Source: Thalassospira australica (lineage in GTDB: Bacteria; Pseudomonadota; Alphaproteobacteria; Rhodospirillales; Thalassospiraceae). Taken from it: a stretch of DNA of 64,000 nt. Position numbers and translations under genes: made by a program. Below are positions 59,455-64,000 of this stretch, in pieces (the first letter of the stretch is position 1; each line of letters opens with the position of its first letter). The notes beneath the pieces were generated by a model. That model was not told where the DNA came from and ran no database searches. It saw only the letters and a program-made list of their open reading frames with translations. The stretch is taken from positions 1 through 64,000 of the forward strand of contig NZ_JRJE01000031.1 of the NCBI RefSeq assembly GCF_000763295.1, given 5' to 3'.

Positions 59455-61323
59455 GTGCTCGAAAGTGTTGTCGCCAGTTCTGCGACGCCGATGCAGATGT
59501 GGGTGGTTCTTGCACTCGTTGCCGGATCGCTCATCTTGTATGGGCTGGAGCGCATTTCTCTTGAGCTGACCAGCATGGCGCTGATCGCGACCCTTTTGCT
59601 GTTCTTTGAGTTCTTCCCGCTGCTTGATGCGGATGGCGATAACCTTCTGGGTGCTGGGACAATCATGTCCGGCTTTGCCAATCCGGCATTGTTGACGGTT
59701 CTGTCGTTACTGGTTGTCGGGCAGGGAATGGTTCTGACAGGTGGTGTCAGTTATATCGCTGGTCTGATTACCGAACACGGCGGCAAGAAACCATCTGTTG
59801 CGATTTTCATCGGCCTGTTTGTTGTGATGGTGATGTCTGCCTTCCTGAACAACACGCCGGTCGTTGTTATTTTTATCCCTATTATTCAGGCGCTTGCCGA
59901 ACGTATTGAACGATCCCCATCATCCCTGATGATCCCGCTTTCCTACGCGGCGATTCTTGGCGGGATGACGACGTTGATAGGGTCCTCGACCAACCTTTTG
60001 GTTTCAAGCTCGTTGATCGAGCTTGGCATGCCGGGACTTGAGTTTTTTGAGTTCACAACAATTGGCAGTGTGCTTGCGCTTACGGGGTTTGTATATGTTT
60101 TGCTGATTGCGCCGCGTTTTCTTCCGGCACTTGCATCCATGCGCAGCAAGCTTGCGAACCCCGATAGCAGTGGCAAACAATTCATCGCCCAGATCACAGT
60201 TGGTCCGGCAGCCAACATGATCGGCACCAAACCGGTTGCCGGTTTCTTCAAGAATTTGCCAAACATCACCATTCAGATGATTGTCCGGCGCGAACATGCC
60301 GAACTGCCGCCCTTTGAAGATGATATGGAAATTCAGGCGGGCGATGTCCTTGTTGTGGCCGCAACCCGAAAGGCGCTTACTGAGGCCTTGCAGAAAGATC
60401 CCGGATTGCTGCATTCGGATGCCGCAGCAGTGACCGACGGGGACGAAGTTCCGCAGAAATCAACACAGCTTCTGGCAGAGGTCATGTTGCCGCCGGGATC
60501 TCGTCTGATTGGGTTTAATCTTGAGCAGATCGGTTTCCGATATCAGTACAAATGCCTGGTTTTGGGTATCCAGCGCCGATCACGGATGATCCGCACCCAG
60601 ATGACAGAAATCCGGCTTGAAGCCGGGGATGTGTTGCTGGTGCAGGGGCGTTCTGAAGATGTCGAAGCGCTTCGGACTATTCGTGATGTGGTGTTGCTGG
60701 AATGGTCAACACGTACTTTGCCCCGACCGTTCCATGCGCGTCGGGCGGCGGCAATTTTCCTTGGTGTCATCGCGTTGGCAGCCACCGGTGTTGTGCCGAT
60801 TGTGGTATCAAGCTTTATCGGCGCTGGTTTAATGATTGCGTCTGGCGCGCTTAACTTGCGCCAGGCATCGCGTGCTATTGATCGCAAGATTGTCCTGCTG
60901 GTTGCGGCCGCACTTGCATTGGGTAACGCCCTGCAGTTAACCGGTGGGGCAGAGTTCGTAGCTGATCAGTTGCTTGCTGTGACGGATGGCGCGCCAGCAC
61001 CGGTAATCCTGTCGTTGTTCTTCCTGATTGTGGCCGGATTTACCAATGTTCTGTCAAACAATGCCTGTGCGGTTCTTTTCACGCCAATCGGGATCGGCAT
61101 GGCACAGCAACTTGGTGTCGAGCCGCATGTCTTTGCAATAGCGGTGGTGATGGCGGCAAACTGTTCGTTTGCGTCGCCTGTGGGCTATCAAACCAACCTT
61201 CTTGTCATGGGGCCGGGGCATTATCGCTTTATTGACTTCCTGAAGGCGGGAACGCCTTTGATTATTGTGCTCTGGATTGCGTTTAGCCTGTTCGCGCCAT
61301 GGTATTACGATATCCCGTTTTGA
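59455..61323 (+). CDS. SLC13 family permease with two TrkA-C domains
   Basis: The 622-residue protein has two membrane halves (about 10-200 and 400-620) separated by two TrkA-C-type regulatory domains (about 210-295 and 300-390). FLNNTPVVVIFIPI and the related LSNNACAVLFTPIG are the SLC13/ArsB-type motifs. It may carry sulfate, dicarboxylates or other anions. GTG at 59455 is chosen (AGGGG ten bases upstream) over TTG at 59449. Confidence 0.9.
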   Translation: MLESVVASSATPMQMWVVLALVAGSLILYGLERISLELTSMALIATLLLFFEFFPLLDADGDNLLGAGTIMSGFANPALLTVLSLLVVGQGMVLTGGVSYIAGLITEHGGKKPSVAIFIGLFVVMVMSAFLNNTPVVVIFIPIIQALAERIERSPSSLMIPLSYAAILGGMTTLIGSSTNLLVSSSLIELGMPGLEFFEFTTIGSVLALTGFVYVLLIAPRFLPALASMRSKLANPDSSGKQFIAQITVGPAANMIGTKPVAGFFKNLPNITIQMIVRREHAELPPFEDDMEIQAGDVLVVAATRKALTEALQKDPGLLHSDAAAVTDGDEVPQKSTQLLAEVMLPPGSRLIGFNLEQIGFRYQYKCLVLGIQRRSRMIRTQMTEIRLEAGDVLLVQGRSEDVEALRTIRDVVLLEWSTRTLPRPFHARRAAAIFLGVIALAATGVVPIVVSSFIGAGLMIASGALNLRQASRAIDRKIVLLVAAALALGNALQLTGGAEFVADQLLAVTDGAPAPVILSLFFLIVAGFTNVLSNNACAVLFTPIGIGMAQQLGVEPHVFAIAVVMAANCSFASPVGYQTNLLVMGPGHYRFIDFLKAGTPLIIVLWIAFSLFAPWYYDIPF

Positions 61324-61432
61324 TCTGGTTAAACCCCAATTGAAACATGGGAATAACCCACCAATTCAGCCATGCAAATTTGGCTGGCGCGTTTGTGTGG
61401 AAGGCGTTTGACTTTTGCCTTGCTCACAATAG

Positions 61433-61498
61433 GATCAGCTCCCTAAATTGATCTTGAATGACCCGCGGGGGTCTTTCTTTTTGCTCAGGAATATGCCG
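61433..61498 (+). ncRNA. serC leader RNA candidate
   Basis: The region before serC can form GATCA/TGATC (61433-61437 with 61449-61453) and GACCC/GGGTC (61460-61464 with 61469-61473). The second hairpin is followed by TTTCTTTTT, just before the CAGGA ribosome site. A structured serC leader is known in alphaproteobacteria upstream of serC, with a final stem near the ribosome binding site; this region may be a member. Alignment to the known consensus was not possible here. Confidence 0.5.
61460..61483 (+). terminator. Attenuator-like hairpin before serC
   Basis: GACCC and GGGTC with a GCGG loop, followed by a T-rich run, lie 16 bases before the serC ATG. It may end the SLC13 transcript or attenuate serC. 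Confidence 0.6.
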
Positions 61499-62680
61499 AT
61501 GGCACAGACTGCCACACTTGCCAAGCCGACACTTCGTCCAGCCAGCCCGAATTTCTCGTCGGGCCCGTGCAAAAAACGCCCGGGGTGGTCAGCAGAAGCA
61601 TTGCAGACGGAAGTCCTTGGTCGTTCGCATAGATCAAAACTGGGTAAACAGCGCCTGGAGGAGGTGATTGACCGCTCGCGCGCCATTCTAAACCTTCCCG
61701 ATGATTATCTGCTGGGTGTTGTTCCGGCTTCTGATACCGGTGCGGTGGAAATGGCGCTTTGGTCGATGCTGGGCGCACGCGGTGTTGATATGCTGGCGTG
61801 GGAAAGCTTCGGTGCGACGTGGGTCACGGATGTGATCAAGCAACTTAAACTTGACGACGTGCGTACCCTTGAAGGCGATTATGGAAAACTTCCTGATCTG
61901 GGTGCGGTTGATTTTGATCGCGACGTTGTCTTTACCTGGAACGGGACAACCGCCGGTGTACGGGTGCCTAATGGCGACTGGATTGCCGATGATCGCAAGG
62001 GCCTTACCGTTTGCGATGCCACCTCGGCGATTTTTGCCATGGAATTGCCATGGGAAAAACTCGATGTGGTGACTTATAGCTGGCAGAAAGTTCTGGGCGG
62101 CGAGGGCGGTCATGGCGTCATCATCCTGAGCCCGCGCGCGGTCGAGCGTCTTGAAAGCTATACGCCAACTTGGCCGCTGCCAAAAATCTTCCGCATGACC
62201 AAGGGCGGAAAGTTAATTGATGGTATTTTCCGTGGTGAAACCATCAATACCCCGTCCATGCTGGTGGTCGAAGATGCGATTGATACACTGAAATGGGCCG
62301 AGGACATTGGCGGTCTTGAAGGTTTGCTCAAACGGACGCGTGCAAGCCGGGCTCATCTTGATGCGTGGCTTGCCAAAAGTGACTGGGCGGCTGATCTTGC
62401 CGAAGATCCTGCAACGGCATCAAACACGTCAATGTGCATCAAGATCATTGACCCATGGGCACTGGCATTGAGTGCGGATCAGCAGGCCGCACTACCGAAA
62501 AAGATTTCCCAGCTTCTTGAAGCTGAAAATGTTGCACTTGATATCAATGGATATCGCGATGCGCCTGCGGGCCTGAGAATTTGGGGCGGTGCAACCGTGG
62601 AACCCAGTGATATCAAGGCGCTATTGCCGTGGCTGGATTGGGCTTATGCGACGGTAAAAGCGGAATTTGACGCTGGATAA
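61499..62680 (+). CDS. serC: Phosphoserine aminotransferase
   Basis: The 393-residue fold-type I aminotransferase makes phosphoserine from 3-phosphohydroxypyruvate and glutamate. Lys197 in [10 protein letters not shown] binds PLP, and the N-terminal [14 protein letters not shown] matches the long alphaproteobacterial SerC. The ATG at 61499 follows CAGGAA at good spacing; the ATG at 61493 is too close. A structured leader lies upstream. No serA follows; hisZ comes next after 156 bases. Confidence 0.94.
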   Translation: MAQTATLAKPTLRPASPNFSSGPCKKRPGWSAEALQTEVLGRSHRSKLGKQRLEEVIDRSRAILNLPDDYLLGVVPASDTGAVEMALWSMLGARGVDMLAWESFGATWVTDVIKQLKLDDVRTLEGDYGKLPDLGAVDFDRDVVFTWNGTTAGVRVPNGDWIADDRKGLTVCDATSAIFAMELPWEKLDVVTYSWQKVLGGEGGHGVIILSPRAVERLESYTPTWPLPKIFRMTKGGKLIDGIFRGETINTPSMLVVEDAIDTLKWAEDIGGLEGLLKRTRASRAHLDAWLAKSDWAADLAEDPATASNTSMCIKIIDPWALALSADQQAALPKKISQLLEAENVALDINGYRDAPAGLRIWGGATVEPSDIKALLPWLDWAYATVKAEFDAG

Positions 62681-62836
62681 CGCGTATTTCTTACGTATTA
62701 TTTGCGTTTTAGGGGTTTTCCCCGTTGCCCTGTCCGGCACAACACGGTAGTAACCGCTACCGGATAGTGAGCCCTGAGCCAGACTCAGGAAATTATCAAT
62801 TTGAATTCGCGCGCCTCGTCCGGGAAAGCACACATA

Positions 62837-64000
62837 ATGACCGAACTCGCCAGGAAAGCTCTATTGCCCGCCGGCCTGCAGGATGTCCTGCCAGGAACCG
62901 CCGCACGGGAAGCTGAAATCCGTGAAAAGCTGATGGCCAGTCTGGCACATGCAGGCTATGACCGCGTGAAAACGCCTTTGGTCGAGTTTGAAGAAAGCCT
63001 GCTTGAAGGGGCGGCCCCCGAATTGGCGACTCAGACATTTCGTCTGATGGACCCTGAATCGCGCCGCATGATGGGATTGCGTTCGGATATGACCCCGCAG
63101 GTCGGCCGAATTGCTGCAACCCGATTGGTTGATGCGCCGCGCCCCTTGCGTCTTTCCTATTCCGGTGACGTTCTGCGCATCAAGGGATCGCATTTGCGCC
63201 CGGAACGCCAGTTTGCCCAGGTCGGTGCCGAGTTGATCGGTGTTTCCAGTGCCGCTGCAGATACCGAAATTGTCCTGCTTGCGCTTGAAGCGCTTGATAG
63301 CATCGGGTTGGCCGACGTTTCTGTTGATCTTAATTTGCCGACCCTTCCGGTGCGCCTGTTTGATGCCTTTGGTGTGTCGGGCGATGAACGCGAAGCCCTG
63401 ACCGAGGCGCTTGAACGCCGCGATGTCGCGGCCATTCGTGCTGCCGACGGCAAGGTCACGGGTGTTCTGGTTGCACTGCTTGAAGCTGCCGGACCAGCAC
63501 AAACCGCGCTGCCGAAACTCAAAAAGCTTGAGCTGCCGCTGGGCGCATCTGAAGAATTATATCGCCTGATTGATGTGGCAGAGCGCGTTTTGGCATCAGG
63601 CCTTGATGCCGCCCTGACGATTGATCCTGTTGAAATGGCTGGTTTCCGCTATCAAACGGGCGTCAGCTTTACGCTGTTTGCGCGTAATGTCCGTGGCGAG
63701 ATTGGCCGTGGAGGGCGTTATCGTGCCGGTGGTGCATCAGGTGAAGCCGCAACAGGCATGTCACTTTATATGGATAGCATTTTGCGCGGACTTCCGGGGG
63801 CAGAGGTGCTTGACCGTGTTTACCTTCCGCTTGGCACACCACAGCGTGAAGCACGACAGTTGCGTGCAGAAGGCCATTACACGGTTGCCGCACTTGAAGG
63901 TGCGGCGGAAGCCAAAACCGAAGCGGCCGCGCGCGTTGAAGCACGCAGCATGGGCTGCAATCATATTTACCTTGGCGGTCAGGTTGTACCGCTGAGCGCG
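62837..64000 (+). CDS. hisZ: ATP phosphoribosyltransferase regulatory subunit (truncated at window edge)
   Basis: An open frame of 388 codons runs off the window end. It resembles a class II HisRS catalytic core without anticodon domain: motif 2-like LRLSYSGDVLRIK and LRPERQFAQVGAELIG, motif 1-like SDMTPQVGRIAATRL. These features identify HisZ, which pairs with short HisG to start histidine synthesis. ATG at 62837 follows GGGAAAG by eight bases. Typical length is near 380-400, so only the final residues are likely missing. HisI at 3685 is far away. Confidence 0.92.
   Translation, partial: MTELARKALLPAGLQDVLPGTAAREAEIREKLMASLAHAGYDRVKTPLVEFEESLLEGAAPELATQTFRLMDPESRRMMGLRSDMTPQVGRIAATRLVDAPRPLRLSYSGDVLRIKGSHLRPERQFAQVGAELIGVSSAAADTEIVLLALEALDSIGLADVSVDLNLPTLPVRLFDAFGVSGDEREALTEALERRDVAAIRAADGKVTGVLVALLEAAGPAQTALPKLKKLELPLGASEELYRLIDVAERVLASGLDAALTIDPVEMAGFRYQTGVSFTLFARNVRGEIGRGGRYRAGGASGEAATGMSLYMDSILRGLPGAEVLDRVYLPLGTPQREARQLRAEGHYTVAALEGAAEAKTEAAARVEARSMGCNHIYLGGQVVPLSA

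Overview
The window looks like a chromosomal segment of an alphaproteobacterium, most likely Rhodospirillales and plausibly Thalassospira. This is inference from mid-range GC, Cys-free L32 and L36, a HisZ-type histidine gene, a serC leader-like region and an alphaproteobacterial palette of DUF2336, DUF1127 and TIGR02186 genes; no rRNA, tRNA, IS element, prophage or CRISPR array was seen. Genes are dense on both strands. Shine-Dalgarno starts are common, with several GTG or TTG starts and many ATGA-type overlaps.

Layout: 1-2.2 kb holds a gene tail, a YitT-type membrane protein and an aldo/keto reductase. 2.5-6.3 kb is a zinc locus: hisI and a COG0523 GTPase run left, zur-znuC-znuB runs right, with a near-perfect Zur-box palindrome between them; znuA is absent. 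6.4-13 kb is housekeeping: small membrane proteins, MetC-like lyase, Ser/Thr dehydratase, rpmF (L32), two coupled GNATs, sseA and an alanyl-tRNA editing protein. 13.3-15.2 kb holds two unrecognised winged-helix-like genes with repeated TGTA-N8-TACA dyads, then a stand-alone S4 protein resembling a TyrRS tail. 15.2-23.3 kb has a radical SAM protein, an inverse autotransporter, a LysE exporter, an LctP lactate permease with an unlisted 52-aa membrane partner, a luciferase-like oxidoreductase and cysteine synthase.

24-50 kb is rich in nucleotide signalling: a multi-PAS GGDEF protein, tandem paralogous membrane class III cyclases downstream of an Lrp regulator, an EAL / PAS-GAF-GGDEF / DUF2336 operon and a soluble GGDEF protein. 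Interspersed are a PAT-like GNAT, pepD, a J-domain/SH3 membrane protein, a methyltransferase, rpmJ (L36), a saccharopine/lysine dehydrogenase-like enzyme divergent from Lrp, a TPR-GT41-like protein, a Usp, a sulfur cluster (TauE, TIGR02186, TusA), ElaA and a Tat-exported flavin amine oxidase.

50-59 kb has a lipoprotein, a SPOR protein, a LonB-like protease and a MocR-regulated gene set (DUF1127, PLP dehydratase, PLP decarboxylase, PhzF) with ATTGTCA/TGACAAT inverted repeats at the divergent promoter and again upstream of the dehydratase. 59-64 kb has an SLC13 permease, serC with a structured leader, and hisZ running off the end. The strongest candidates for undescribed biology are the MocR gene set, the winged-helix pair, the hisI-COG0523 unit under Zur, and the DUF2336-linked c-di-GMP operon.
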